Shown here: piece by piece, positions 1 through 7,467 of the stretch
Layout: the number at the start of each line of letters is the position of its first letter
How positions within the stretch are numbered: position 1 is the stretch's first letter
DNA from: UBA1723 sp045641625
GTDB lineage: Bacteria; Bacteroidota; Bacteroidia; Bacteroidales; Paludibacteraceae
Length of the DNA stretch: 64,000 bases
Assembly (NCBI GenBank): GCA_045641625.1
Contig: JAZUHH010000090.1
Span: forward strand, 30,398 to 94,397
Direction of reading: 5' to 3'
Translations under genes and position numbers: made by a program
The notes under the pieces: model-generated
Seen by the model: the letters and a program-made list of their open reading frames with translations, nothing else
Told to the model about the DNA's origin: nothing
Database searches by the model: none

Positions 1-658
1 TCTCGCCTATGACCCTGGAAATCGCAAGAAGCACACCGGTGAATATTCCGCTGAACGCAGCCGGCAGTTGGACACGAAACATTACACTTGCCCTGCTGCC
101 TCCCAACGCGAGACCTGCCTCCTTAAGCGAAGACGGAAGAATCTTCAGGGTCTCTTCGCTTGAACGTATGATCAGAGGCAGCATCATTATGCAGAGCGCA
201 ACACTTCCCGCTATCGCAGAATATCCCTTCATCGGAACAACAACCCAGATATAGACAATGATGCCGATAATCACGGAAGGCGTTCCCTGAAGCAGGTCGG
301 TAAGGTAGCTCACTGTTCTGGCAAACCTACTCCTGCTGTTCTCGGAAAGATATGCGCCGCAGAGAATACCGAGCGGCACAGCGACAACTACAGCCATAGA
401 AAGCATTATCAGTGTTCCGATGATTCCGTTGGCTATTCCTCCGGGTATGGGATTCCCTTCGGCAACGGCCTTCATGGCTCTGTACGCAGTGGGCGTTGCC
501 TCAGTAAAGAACGACCACGAGAAATGACTGTATCCGCGCCAGAACACTTCGCCAAGAATGGCAAGAAGCGGAACTGCGGTAAGCGCAGAAAAAAAGCAGA
601 TAATATACAGAGCCAGCTTGTCCTTAGCCAAACGGCTCCTAATGTTTAAGTTCATCAT
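1..658 (-). CDS. pstA: Phosphate ABC transporter permease PstA (3' end outside window)
   Basis: The minus-strand frame begins MMNLNIRSRLAKDKLALY and stays open to the window edge, giving about 219 of the roughly 290 residues expected for PstA. It contains long hydrophobic stretches typical of the MetI-like permease fold. It is the second inner-membrane permease of the high-affinity phosphate transporter and pairs with PstC. The start overlaps the pstC stop in an ATGA arrangement (a second in-frame ATG follows at 655), which indicates translational coupling. PstB, the ATPase, would be expected just beyond the left edge. The assignment rests on the gene order porin-pstS-pstC-pstA and the permease-like sequence; the C-terminus cannot be assessed. 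Confidence 0.9.
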   Translation of the reverse strand, partial: MMNLNIRSRLAKDKLALYIICFFSALTAVPLLAILGEVFWRGYSHFSWSFFTEATPTAYRAMKAVAEGNPIPGGIANGIIGTLIMLSMAVVVAVPLGILCGAYLSENSRSRFARTVSYLTDLLQGTPSVIIGIIVYIWVVVPMKGYSAIAGSVALCIMMLPLIIRSSEETLKILPSSLKEAGLALGGSRASVMFRVQLPAAFSGIFTGVLLAISRVIGE

Positions 659-1539
659 ATTCTAACTCTTTTAATCATCATCTTGCCAATCATGTTTATC
701 ACTGCCGTAATCAGGAACAAAATCAGTCCTATGGCTATCAGCGACGAAAGCCTGAGTCCGTCAGCCTCTCCGAACTGGTTCGCAATTATCGAAGCCATGG
801 AATTGCCCGTCGAAGTGATGGAAGTAGGGATATTGTTCGTGTTTCCGATTAGCATCGTTACTGTCATAGTCTCGCCCAAGGCACGTCCTATGGCAAGGAT
901 GTATGCCGAAAAGACTCCAGAACCTGCGACCGGAACGACTACCCTTCTCATCACCTCGGCACGCGTTGCACCGAGACTGTATGCACTCTCCTTCAAATCA
1001 TTCGGCACCATCTTGATGAACTCAGCACTCAGCGAAGCCGCATACGGAACAATCATTATCGCAAGCACGAGCGATGCAGTAAGAATTCCGGAACCCTGCG
1101 GCGAGATATGAAGGTTCATGATTACCGGTCGCAAGGTGTAGAATCCCCACAATCCATAGATAATAGAAGGAATGCCGGCAAGCAGGTCAGTAACAGTTCC
1201 AAGCACTCCGGCAATCTTCGTTCCTTTGAAATACTCGCCTACGAACAGAGCTACGGGCATAGAGAACGGAATGCAGAAAACCAGTGCAAGCAAAGTTGTC
1301 ATAAGCGTGCCTATAATGAACGGCAGCGCTCCATATTCCTCCGCTCCTTCCGTATAGCTCCACTCCGAGGAAGTCAGGAAATTCAGGAATCCGAAATGGT
1401 TGAATGCATCATAGGCGTCAGTGACAAGCGCATATACTATGCCGGCACACAAGACCGGCATAGTCAGTGCCGATGCGAACAATATGGCTCTGAAAAGTTT
1501 GTCTGCAGCACGCTTTCCTTTGTCGATTTTAATCTTCAT
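655..1539 (-). CDS. pstC: Phosphate ABC transporter permease PstC
   Basis: A 294-residue polytopic inner-membrane protein, the usual length for PstC. It has an N-terminal membrane segment at about residues 18-40, several further segments, and the permease cytoplasmic-loop (EAA-type) signature GRALGETMTVTMLIG near residues 215-230. It forms the transmembrane channel with PstA and receives phosphate from PstS. The start lies 12 bases downstream of pstS, and the stop overlaps the pstA start, so the three genes are one transcription unit with the porin at its head. Confidence 0.95.
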   Translation of the reverse strand: MKIKIDKGKRAADKLFRAILFASALTMPVLCAGIVYALVTDAYDAFNHFGFLNFLTSSEWSYTEGAEEYGALPFIIGTLMTTLLALVFCIPFSMPVALFVGEYFKGTKIAGVLGTVTDLLAGIPSIIYGLWGFYTLRPVIMNLHISPQGSGILTASLVLAIMIVPYAASLSAEFIKMVPNDLKESAYSLGATRAEVMRRVVVPVAGSGVFSAYILAIGRALGETMTVTMLIGNTNNIPTSITSTGNSMASIIANQFGEADGLRLSSLIAIGLILFLITAVINMIGKMMIKRVRI

Positions 1540-1551
1540 ACATGAAAGATG

Positions 1552-2622
1552 TTATTCAGACACTGCTGTTCCGTTATAAGTCACAGTCTTCAGGTTGTCA
1601 AGACTCAGCTTCTTAGCCTTATCTGGAAGCGGCGCATAGTGAACCTCCGAAGTAACCTTCTGCACATCGTCGGAAAGAATGAACTTCATAAGGTCGATTG
1701 TTGCCATAGCCTGTTCCTTTGTTCGCTCGGCATAGTTCTGCTCCCTGTAGATTATCACCCAAGTGAAACAGCTTATAGGATATGCTCCCGAAGCGTCCGC
1801 GTTAGTTATCGAAACACGAGTGTCAGAAGGGATCTCGCCGGATGCAGCCGCAGAGATAGTCTCTGAACTTGGCTCGATGAATTCGCCGCGCTTGTTCTGA
1901 ATCTTTGCATAGGAAATCTTCTGTGCAAAGGCATATTCAGAACCAATGTAACCGATAGAGTTCCTAGTCTGCGAAATAACGCCTGCAACACCAGGGTTTC
2001 CCTTTGCTGCCTGACCGACAGGGAAATTTACAGACTTGCCTGCGCCATACTTCGAACGCCATTCCTCGCTAACCTTAGAAAGAAAATCTGTGAATACGAA
2101 TGTAGTTCCAGAACCATCCGAACGGAATACTGGAATGATGTTCTCGTCCGGAAGAGCGACTCCGCCGTTCAATTCCGAAATACGAGAATCGTTCCACTTC
2201 GTAACCTTTCCGGCAAAGATGTCTGCAACCAGCTCGCTTGAAAGGTTAAGGCTTTCCACTCCGTCAAGGTTGTATGCGACAACGACTGCGCCCATACATG
2301 TCGGGATGTGAACGACCGGCTCCATGTTCTTCATCTCGTCGTCTGAAAGGAATGCGTCGCTTCCTGCGAAATCAACAATCTTGTCACGAAGGTTTCTGAC
2401 TCCACCTCCTGAACCTATGCCACCATAAGCTACAGCGTCGCCATTAACTTCGGCAAACTGCTCGAACACAACATTATAGAAAGGAAGCGGGAAAGTAGCA
2501 CCTGCACCTGAAAGCTTCTGTGCCTCACGATTATTAACCTCAGCTACATTGCTTGTGTCGCCGCCACAAGAAACGAACGCAAGAGCGGCAAGAGTCATAA
2601 TTGAATAAATAAACGTCTTCAT
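1552..2622 (-). CDS. pstS: Phosphate-binding lipoprotein PstS
   Basis: A 356-residue substrate-binding protein of the high-affinity phosphate transporter. The N-terminus is a lipoprotein signal with lipobox AFVSC (Cys19), so the protein should be anchored in the periplasmic face of a membrane. Phosphate-binding signatures are visible: GAGATFPLPFY near residue 40 and the RSDGSGTTF loop near residue 165, which in PstS family members contacts phosphate. The gene sits 12 bases after the porin and 12 bases before pstC. Like pst genes elsewhere it is expected to respond to phosphate starvation; the Pho-box-like repeat upstream of the porin supports this. Confidence 0.95.
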   Translation of the reverse strand: MKTFIYSIMTLAALAFVSCGGDTSNVAEVNNREAQKLSGAGATFPLPFYNVVFEQFAEVNGDAVAYGGIGSGGGVRNLRDKIVDFAGSDAFLSDDEMKNMEPVVHIPTCMGAVVVAYNLDGVESLNLSSELVADIFAGKVTKWNDSRISELNGGVALPDENIIPVFRSDGSGTTFVFTDFLSKVSEEWRSKYGAGKSVNFPVGQAAKGNPGVAGVISQTRNSIGYIGSEYAFAQKISYAKIQNKRGEFIEPSSETISAAASGEIPSDTRVSITNADASGAYPISCFTWVIIYREQNYAERTKEQAMATIDLMKFILSDDVQKVTSEVHYAPLPDKAKKLSLDNLKTVTYNGTAVSE

Positions 2623-2634
2623 ATCAAATAAATT

Positions 2635-3621
2635 TTAAAGTCCGAAACTACAGTTGATATATGCAGACCATTTGTTGTCGGCACCCTCCTGCTTAGGCAT
2701 TGCCAGACGAACATTCGGTGCCAGCTTGACATACTTGCCAACCTTGAACTGCGAACCAAAGATGACATTCGACTCGTCCTTTGCCTTGTTCCAGTCGTTC
2801 CTAGAGAATATGTCGTCGAAACGAGCGTATATGCTTGAAATCTTTGGCATCTTGACATTTGCATAGACTGAAAAGCCGTTCTTGTCTTCGTCATCTTTGA
2901 ACGAAGTGTTCCACATTTGGTTGAACTCTGCACCTAGCGAGAACTTGTCGTGCTTGTAGCCAATGAAAGAAGCAAGGTTGGCTGTGTTCTTCTGCTCGCC
3001 CTCTGTTCCTTGGTTAATTCCTCCGTAGGCACGAATAAAGAAGCCGCCTACAGGGTTTGCAGTCAACCCCAATCCATAGTTCAACCCATCATTCTTCTGA
3101 ATCTTCTTGTAACCCTCGCCGTTCAAAATCACGGCGTCTATAGAGAGTCTCTCTGTGAAGTCATAGGCTGCAGAAACACCAAGGTCGGCACTGCTTCCGA
3201 ACTTGTACTCGTCCTGAAAAGACTTTCTGATATATCGGTATCCCCAGAACTTCTCCTGAAAGTTGAACTGAGTGGTGGAGATCAATCCTCCGCAAAGAGT
3301 GAACTTCCCCTTGTTCCACTTCAGCAAGGCATTCTTGACATAGGCAATACGCTGATAGTCATCCACATCCGAAGACTTGCCGAAATCCATAACTCCCTTT
3401 ATGGAAAGGCCTCTGCCCATATTGTATTCGTAACCAAGATAACTGCGCTCAAGCTCGAAACCACGGTCGTCATTCTGCGAGCCAAAGCCCGAATGAAAGT
3501 TTCCGAACACTTGAACGATAGCTCTGCCCTTAGGCTCCTCTGCTGGAACTTCCTGCGCGTTTGCAGAAACACCTACCACGGCAAACATCGTTGCCAAAAT
3601 CAAATTCTTTTTCATCGTCAT
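2635..3621 (-). CDS. Outer-membrane porin, probably phosphate-linked (OprO/OprP-like)
   Basis: First gene of the pst operon. I chose the start at 3621 (MTMKKN; a second ATG at 3615 is also possible) because the promoter -7 element lies at 3649-3642, inside the longer reading frame. A signal peptide ends near VSANAQ. The mature part is rich in alternating aromatic and hydrophobic residues, has repeated strand-like segments and ends in a C-terminal Phe-Gly-Leu, as expected for a beta-barrel of about 325 residues. Position immediately upstream of pstS suggests that it passes phosphate across the outer membrane. The family name is inferred from context and overall character; substrate specificity cannot be read from the sequence. 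Confidence 0.8.
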   Translation of the reverse strand: MTMKKNLILATMFAVVGVSANAQEVPAEEPKGRAIVQVFGNFHSGFGSQNDDRGFELERSYLGYEYNMGRGLSIKGVMDFGKSSDVDDYQRIAYVKNALLKWNKGKFTLCGGLISTTQFNFQEKFWGYRYIRKSFQDEYKFGSSADLGVSAAYDFTERLSIDAVILNGEGYKKIQKNDGLNYGLGLTANPVGGFFIRAYGGINQGTEGEQKNTANLASFIGYKHDKFSLGAEFNQMWNTSFKDDEDKNGFSVYANVKMPKISSIYARFDDIFSRNDWNKAKDESNVIFGSQFKVGKYVKLAPNVRLAMPKQEGADNKWSAYINCSFGL

Positions 3622-3641
3622 ATATTTTTTTATTGACGATG

Positions 3642-3688
3642 CAAAACTATAAACAAGAGATTGCAGGATCATTTCAAACGGATTACAA
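3642..3688 (-). promoter_or_regulatory. Promoter of the porin-pst operon with a Pho-box-like direct repeat
   Basis: On the minus strand a TAGTTTTG element (3649-3642) matches the Bacteroidetes -7 consensus TAnnTTTG. Just upstream is a 7-4-7 direct repeat, TTGTAAT (3688-3682), four bases, TTGAAAT (3677-3671). The repeat has the 11-base period of PhoB sites and covers the place where the -33 element should be. That layout is known for PhoB-activated promoters in other bacteria; its use here is an inference. Confidence 0.55.
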
Positions 3689-3742
3689 TCCTATTAAGAA
3701 TAAAAAAGGTTAGTTTTTAACTCACAGAACACACACACAAAA

Positions 3743-3774
3743 AAAGAGGCTGAAACAAAATGTTCAGCCTCTTT
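3743..3774 (-). terminator. Intrinsic terminator of the lipoprotein gene at 3790
   Basis: A 12-base-pair stem (AAAGAGGCTGAA / TTCAGCCTCTTT) with an 8-base loop. Read on the minus strand it is followed by a run of T residues (complement of the A-rich tract at 3738-3745). It separates this gene from the pst operon promoter downstream. Confidence 0.85.
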
Positions 3775-3789
3775 GGTGTCAGTTATATA

Positions 3790-4800
3790 CTACTCGTAAT
3801 ATTCATACTCAAAAGTTCCACCCACTGCATTAATCATTTCCTCGCAGTCATTGTAGGTGTAGATGGTCCTCTCACTAACATTGTCATTTTCATCATACTT
3901 CATTACAGTCCTTGAAACAATTATTTCGCCGGACGTCTTTCTGCAATTATATACGCTATCGAAAACCGGAGGATCGGGAAGCATCCCGACTTCCTTGTAG
4001 ATACGGATTTCAGTCTGATTGCCGCGCGAATCATAGTCATATTCGTATCTTGTCCGCCCATCTTCTGCCAAGGAAAATTCCTCAATCAAATCGTCCTTTG
4101 CATTATAGCGCTTGGCCACAATTCCATTTTGACAGACAACCTTGCCGCTGTCAGTATATATATATGATAAGGTATCGCACCAGAAAATGTAGTTGGCATT
4201 GTGGCAGAGAATTTCCTCGACCAGCCTGTTGCTGGAATCGAATTTCATCGTATCATAGACCTTTGCATCCGTAATATCTCTGTACGAACAGGCAATCATG
4301 TTTCCAAGCGTGTCATATCTGAGGAACGAAGTGTCGCTAGGTGTAACACACGACATAGAGATCAAAAACTTCTTGAGAGCGGACTTCACACCCAGGTACT
4401 CGCTGATGATTACGGAATTGTCTTTCGAGTTATAGGTGTAGGTAAATATGTCTTCTCCAGCGTCCATACTGCTGCAGGAATAGCACTTCACGTATCCGTT
4501 CGGATAAAAGTCTGCATGAAGAGTATGAACAGACTCGGTGCCGTCGTCACTATGAATGTACTGATCCGTACAGTTGCCTAGCGGATCAATGAGAATGGTT
4601 CTCGAGACAACACCTGTATCAAGTTTTCCGTCATAATATGAGATATCACGATAACATATTTTCTTTACTTTGCCTTTCAGCCCCTTTTGCACACAATAGT
4701 TGTCCGTTTTGATCTTCATGTCAGGAGTGGTGCTGTCGCACTGACACAAAGAGAATGCCGCAAGAATGCAGGCCAAAAAATTTCTAACAGATTTCAACAT
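3790..4800 (-). CDS. Predicted lipoprotein with YD-repeat-like segments, unknown function
   Basis: I place the start at 4800 (MLKSVRNFLACILAAF) because a promoter -7 element lies at 4831-4824, inside the longer frame, and because this start gives a clean lipoprotein signal with lipobox SLCQC. The mature part of about 310 residues contains recurring short motifs such as YTYNSKDN, RYDTLGNM, YDSRGNQTEI and KYDENDNVSE. These resemble the YD repeats of RHS-like proteins and suggest a repeated beta-strand fold. No enzyme motif is visible. It is flanked by its own promoter and terminator, so it is probably monocistronic. Function unknown; likely surface-exposed or periplasmic. Confidence 0.7.
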   Translation of the reverse strand: MLKSVRNFLACILAAFSLCQCDSTTPDMKIKTDNYCVQKGLKGKVKKICYRDISYYDGKLDTGVVSRTILIDPLGNCTDQYIHSDDGTESVHTLHADFYPNGYVKCYSCSSMDAGEDIFTYTYNSKDNSVIISEYLGVKSALKKFLISMSCVTPSDTSFLRYDTLGNMIACSYRDITDAKVYDTMKFDSSNRLVEEILCHNANYIFWCDTLSYIYTDSGKVVCQNGIVAKRYNAKDDLIEEFSLAEDGRTRYEYDYDSRGNQTEIRIYKEVGMLPDPPVFDSVYNCRKTSGEIIVSRTVMKYDENDNVSERTIYTYNDCEEMINAVGGTFEYEYYE

Positions 4801-4823
4801 ACCTATAAAGTTATTAGCGGATG

Positions 4824-4831
4824 CAAAGGTA
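4824..4831 (-). promoter_or_regulatory. Promoter -7 element for the lipoprotein gene
   Basis: TACCTTTG on the minus strand matches TAnnTTTG and lies 23 bases before the ATG at 4800. It fixes the start choice of the downstream gene. Confidence 0.65.
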
Positions 4832-4982
4832 CGTATTTCCCATAGACAAAGCAAACGATGACTGAAAAATCCAAGTTGTAAAATACTCTCAGAAACTTAG
4901 AAAATAGATACAAAATCACGCCATGCAGTAAATTGACTGGATTTTGCAAGAGCTTGTTTTCCAAGAGCTATATCTTTGCAAT

Positions 4983-5188
4983 GTCGATAGGATGGTAGCC
5001 CACTCAAATTTTACAGAATATCGATACAAAACATATAATTATTAAATATAGCCGAAGACGAAAGTCCAGGCAGAACACTCAGGGCTACCATTGAGTCGAT
5101 ATACAAAACATGAAAGATTAGAATATATTGTATTAGTATTAAGTGTTGGCCCGAATATAGACGAGATGTCTATACTCGGGCAATTTTT
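4983..5188 (+). ncRNA. Candidate structured small RNA
   Basis: A plus-strand TATCTTTG promoter element (4971-4978) is followed by about 200 bases with no reading frame and a strong terminator (stem 5149-5162 / 5168-5181, then AATTTTT). The 5' part (ATGGTAGCCC, 4992-5001) pairs perfectly over 10 bases with GGGCTACCAT (5082-5091). TCGA (4984-4987 / 5096-5099) extends this helix across a 4x4 internal loop. Inside is a hairpin GCC-GAC-GAAA-GTC-GGC with a GNRA tetraloop (5051-5071). I could not match it to RNase P, tmRNA or SRP RNA. The strand is set by the promoter and the terminator U-tract. Confidence 0.55.
5149..5188 (+). terminator. Intrinsic terminator of the candidate small RNA
   Basis: A 14-base stem with one mismatch (GCCCGAATATAGAC / GTCTATACTCGGGC), a GAGAT loop and AATTTTT on the plus strand. 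No U-tract follows in the minus direction, so it does not serve the minus-strand gene at 5233. Confidence 0.8.
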
Positions 5189-5189
5189 G

Positions 5190-5230
5190 GTAATGCATAA
5201 TGCACAATTATGAATTGTGAATTATTAACT
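5190..5230. repeat. AT-rich palindromic repeat
   Basis: Overlapping palindromes built on ACAATT-ATG-AATTGT with direct AATTATGAATT-type repetition sit between the small RNA terminator and the LRR gene stop. Such short AATTATG palindromes are often dispersed in genomes of this group. Only one copy is clear in this window. Confidence 0.35.
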
Positions 5231-5232
5231 GT

Positions 5233-6042
5233 TTAGTACCACTCGATTTCGCAAGTTGAAGGGAAAGCAAAATCTCTAACTTCACAACCCTTTGGCACAC
5301 AAACTGTCTTTAGGCTTTCGCAACCTTTGAATGCACCTCGTCCGATACAAGTTACCGACTTAGGTATTACGATGCTTATGAGACTATTGCAATTAAGGAA
5401 AGCATACTCTCCGATATAAGTTAACGACTTAGGCATTTCAACTTTTGCGAGATTTTTGCAGTCATAGAACGCTCTTTCTCCGATATAAATTACCGAGTCA
5501 GGAATCTCTATGTTTGGGAGGCTTGCACAACCAGAGAATGTATAACTTCCGATATAAATTACCGAGTTAGGAATGCTGATGTGCTTTAGGCTTTTGCAAT
5601 ATCCGAATGCACTATTTCCAATTTCAGTTACCGACTCAGGAATCTCTATGCTTGTCAAGCTTTCGCATCTCCACAATGCATTATCTCCGATTCTAGTTAC
5701 CGAGTTTGGAATGTTGATGCTTTCGAGACTTGTACAATGAATGAATGCAAAGTTTCCTATTACAGTTACCGAGTTTGGAATTTCTATGCTTTTTAAACTT
5801 TTGTATTCAAAGAATGCCCTGTTTCCGATTTCAGTTACAGAGTATGTGTTGCCATCTGACTGAACTTGTGATGGTAATAATATCTCGTTTATACTACTGT
5901 CTGTTACACCTTTAACAATAGCAGTCTTGTTGTTAGCGTCAAAAGTAAAATCCAAGACATTATTGTCTGCCTTTGCTTTGTTACCGCACGAACCAAGTAC
6001 AAGGAATTGCAATGACAGCACCAAATAAAAAAAATTCTTCAT
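5233..6042 (-). CDS. BspA-type leucine-rich repeat lipoprotein
   Basis: A 269-residue protein with lipoprotein signal and lipobox VLGSC. From about residue 65 to the end it consists of some eight repeats of the BspA/LRR_5 class: IP-SVT-IG--AF--C-SL--I, about 23 residues each. Proteins of this class in Bacteroidetes and Treponema are surface-exposed and several mediate adhesion. Here the ligand is unknown. It lies only 15 bases downstream of a frameshifted paralogue, and the last 15 or so residues of the two are almost identical, so the pair arose by tandem duplication and probably shares the promoter at 6513-6506. Confidence 0.85.
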   Translation of the reverse strand: MKNFFYLVLSLQFLVLGSCGNKAKADNNVLDFTFDANNKTAIVKGVTDSSINEILLPSQVQSDGNTYSVTEIGNRAFFEYKSLKSIEIPNSVTVIGNFAFIHCTSLESINIPNSVTRIGDNALWRCESLTSIEIPESVTEIGNSAFGYCKSLKHISIPNSVIYIGSYTFSGCASLPNIEIPDSVIYIGERAFYDCKNLAKVEMPKSLTYIGEYAFLNCNSLISIVIPKSVTCIGRGAFKGCESLKTVCVPKGCEVRDFAFPSTCEIEWY

Positions 6043-6057
6043 ATAGTTATATATTAA

Positions 6058-6479
6058 TTAGTAATATTCGATTTCGCAAGTTGAAGGAAAAGCAAAATCT
6101 CTAACTTCACAATCCTTTGGCACATGTGCAGACTTTAAGTTTTTGCAACCGTAGAATGCACCAAGCCTGATTTCAGTTACCGATTTAGGAATCAGATGCT
6201 TGTAAGGCTTCTGTTACCAAAGAACACATTCCATCCGATTTCAGTTACCATGTATATGTTGCCCTCAAACTCCACTTTTGATGGTATCTTAACCTCAGCT
6301 ATACTACTGTCTTTCACGCCTTCAACTACAGCAGTCTTGTATTCAGCTATAAATGTAAATACTAAATTTGTTTTCTCTGCATCATCTATTACCTTATTTT
6401 CGCTTTCACTATTATTTTCGCTGAATGATGTAAGCGACAAGCATAAAAGCGACAGCATATAAAATAATAAATACCTCAC
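6058..6479 (-). pseudogene. Frameshifted short BspA-type LRR lipoprotein
   Basis: The reading frame from 6479 (MRYLLFYMLSLL, a signal peptide) runs to a stop at about 6192 after ...NRSLTSI. The LRR sequence then continues in another frame down to 6058 as IPKSVTEI...VPKDCEVRDFAFPSTCEIEYY. Loss of one base at about 6191-6195 explains this. The rejoined product would be about 140 residues with only two LRR units. The C-terminus nearly repeats that of the neighbour at 5233 (CEVRDFAFPSTCEIEWY). The promoter appears intact, so this could be a recent pseudogene, a phase-variable allele or a sequencing error. Confidence 0.75.
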
Positions 6480-6505
6480 CGTACTTTCTCAAATAATAAC
6501 GCATG

Positions 6506-6513
6506 CAAAGGTA
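6506..6513 (-). promoter_or_regulatory. Promoter -7 element for the LRR lipoprotein pair
   Basis: TACCTTTG on the minus strand, 26 bases upstream of the ATG at 6479. The intact LRR gene at 5233 has no room for its own promoter and probably depends on this one. Confidence 0.6.
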
Positions 6514-6779
6514 TCAATATTCTTAATATAAACCAAAATGAATTTATGATATAATCCTACTGTAAGTATTAACCATGAATTACATCTGCATATTAGAATA
6601 CATTTAACACAAAAAAGCAAAAGTCTTTTCCCTTGCTTTATTATAAATATTAGAAAATACAAAAGAAAAACCAAAACTGGAAAACTTATAAAAGAAAAGT
6701 CATTCAACTACACAGACGCAAACAGTTACACATTATAAATGAAAAAATCTTTTACACTTAAAACAAAAAATAAAAGAAA
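6514..6779. other. AT-rich intergenic stretch without recognised features
   Basis: This stretch lies between the promoter of the LRR pair and the ribE terminator. An open frame at 6489-6707 is low-complexity and hydrophobic, overlaps the promoter and has no convincing start, so I do not call it a gene. Confidence 0.5.
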
Positions 6780-6810
6780 AGACATCTGTCCATCTAATGA
6801 ACAGATGTCT
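6780..6810 (-). terminator. Intrinsic terminator of the GT-POT-ribE operon
   Basis: Perfect 10-base stem AGACATCTGT / ACAGATGTCT with an 11-base loop. On the minus strand it is followed by TTTTCTTTTATTTT. Confidence 0.85.
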
Positions 6811-6853
6811 ATGATAAAAAAAACATTATTTCGAGTTTAAATGACGCTCCACC

Positions 6854-7456
6854 TTACTCTAAGTTCTTCAGCCTTGCGATGTACTTTCCTATGATGTCGA
6901 ACTCGATGTTAACGACACTGCCCTCCTCGATCTTGCAGAAGTTTGTATGCTCGAAAGTGTATGGAATAATAGCCACAGAGAACTCGTCTGGCTTGCTCTG
7001 ACAGACAGTCAGGCTTGTTCCGTTGACAGTCACAGAACCCTTCTCTACTGTGAAATAGCCGCCCTGAACCATCTCCTTGTTGCTCTCGTACTTGAAAGTG
7101 AAGAAGTGGCTTCCGTTCTCGAACTTCTTGCCTATACAGCGGGCAGTCTGGTCAACATGTCCCTGAACGATATGTCCGTCCAGTCTGCCGTTCATCATCA
7201 TGCTGCGCTCAAGGTTAACATAAGAGCCGACCTCGAGAAGCCCAAGGTTGCTGCGCTCAAGGGTTTCCTTGATTGCAGTGACTGTGTATTCCCCGTTCTC
7301 AATCTTGACAACAGTAAGGCAGACACCGTTGTGCGCCACACTCTGGTCAATCTTTAGCTCATCGACAAACGGACATTTTACTGTAATATGCAGATTTGTG
7401 CCTTCCTTTTCGAGGCGAGACACAACACCCATAGCTTCAACAATTCCTGAAAACAT
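6854..7456 (-). CDS. ribE: Riboflavin synthase (alpha subunit)
   Basis: A 200-residue protein that begins with the family hallmark MFSGIVEAMG. It has two homologous lumazine-binding halves: HNGVCLTV in the first and VNGTSLTV in the second, each preceded by a Glu-rich strand. It converts two 6,7-dimethyl-8-ribityllumazine molecules to riboflavin and 5-amino-6-ribitylamino-uracil in the cytoplasm. The length matches the family (about 200-215). It starts 11 bases after the peptide transporter stop and is followed by a terminator, so it is the last gene of a GT-transporter-ribE unit. No FMN riboswitch is visible. Confidence 0.95.
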   Translation of the reverse strand: MFSGIVEAMGVVSRLEKEGTNLHITVKCPFVDELKIDQSVAHNGVCLTVVKIENGEYTVTAIKETLERSNLGLLEVGSYVNLERSMMMNGRLDGHIVQGHVDQTARCIGKKFENGSHFFTFKYESNKEMVQGGYFTVEKGSVTVNGTSLTVCQSKPDEFSVAIIPYTFEHTNFCKIEEGSVVNIEFDIIGKYIARLKNLE

Positions 7457-7467
7457 ATTTTCTCTAT

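Noticed and set aside
5051..5071. GACGAAAGTCCAGGC resembles a conserved RNase P RNA segment
   Set aside because: The other conserved RNase P parts are missing and the RNA is far too short.
6489..6707. Hydrophobic 72-codon frame on the minus strand
   Set aside because: Low-complexity AT-rich DNA that overlaps the LRR promoter; the hydrophobicity follows from the base composition.
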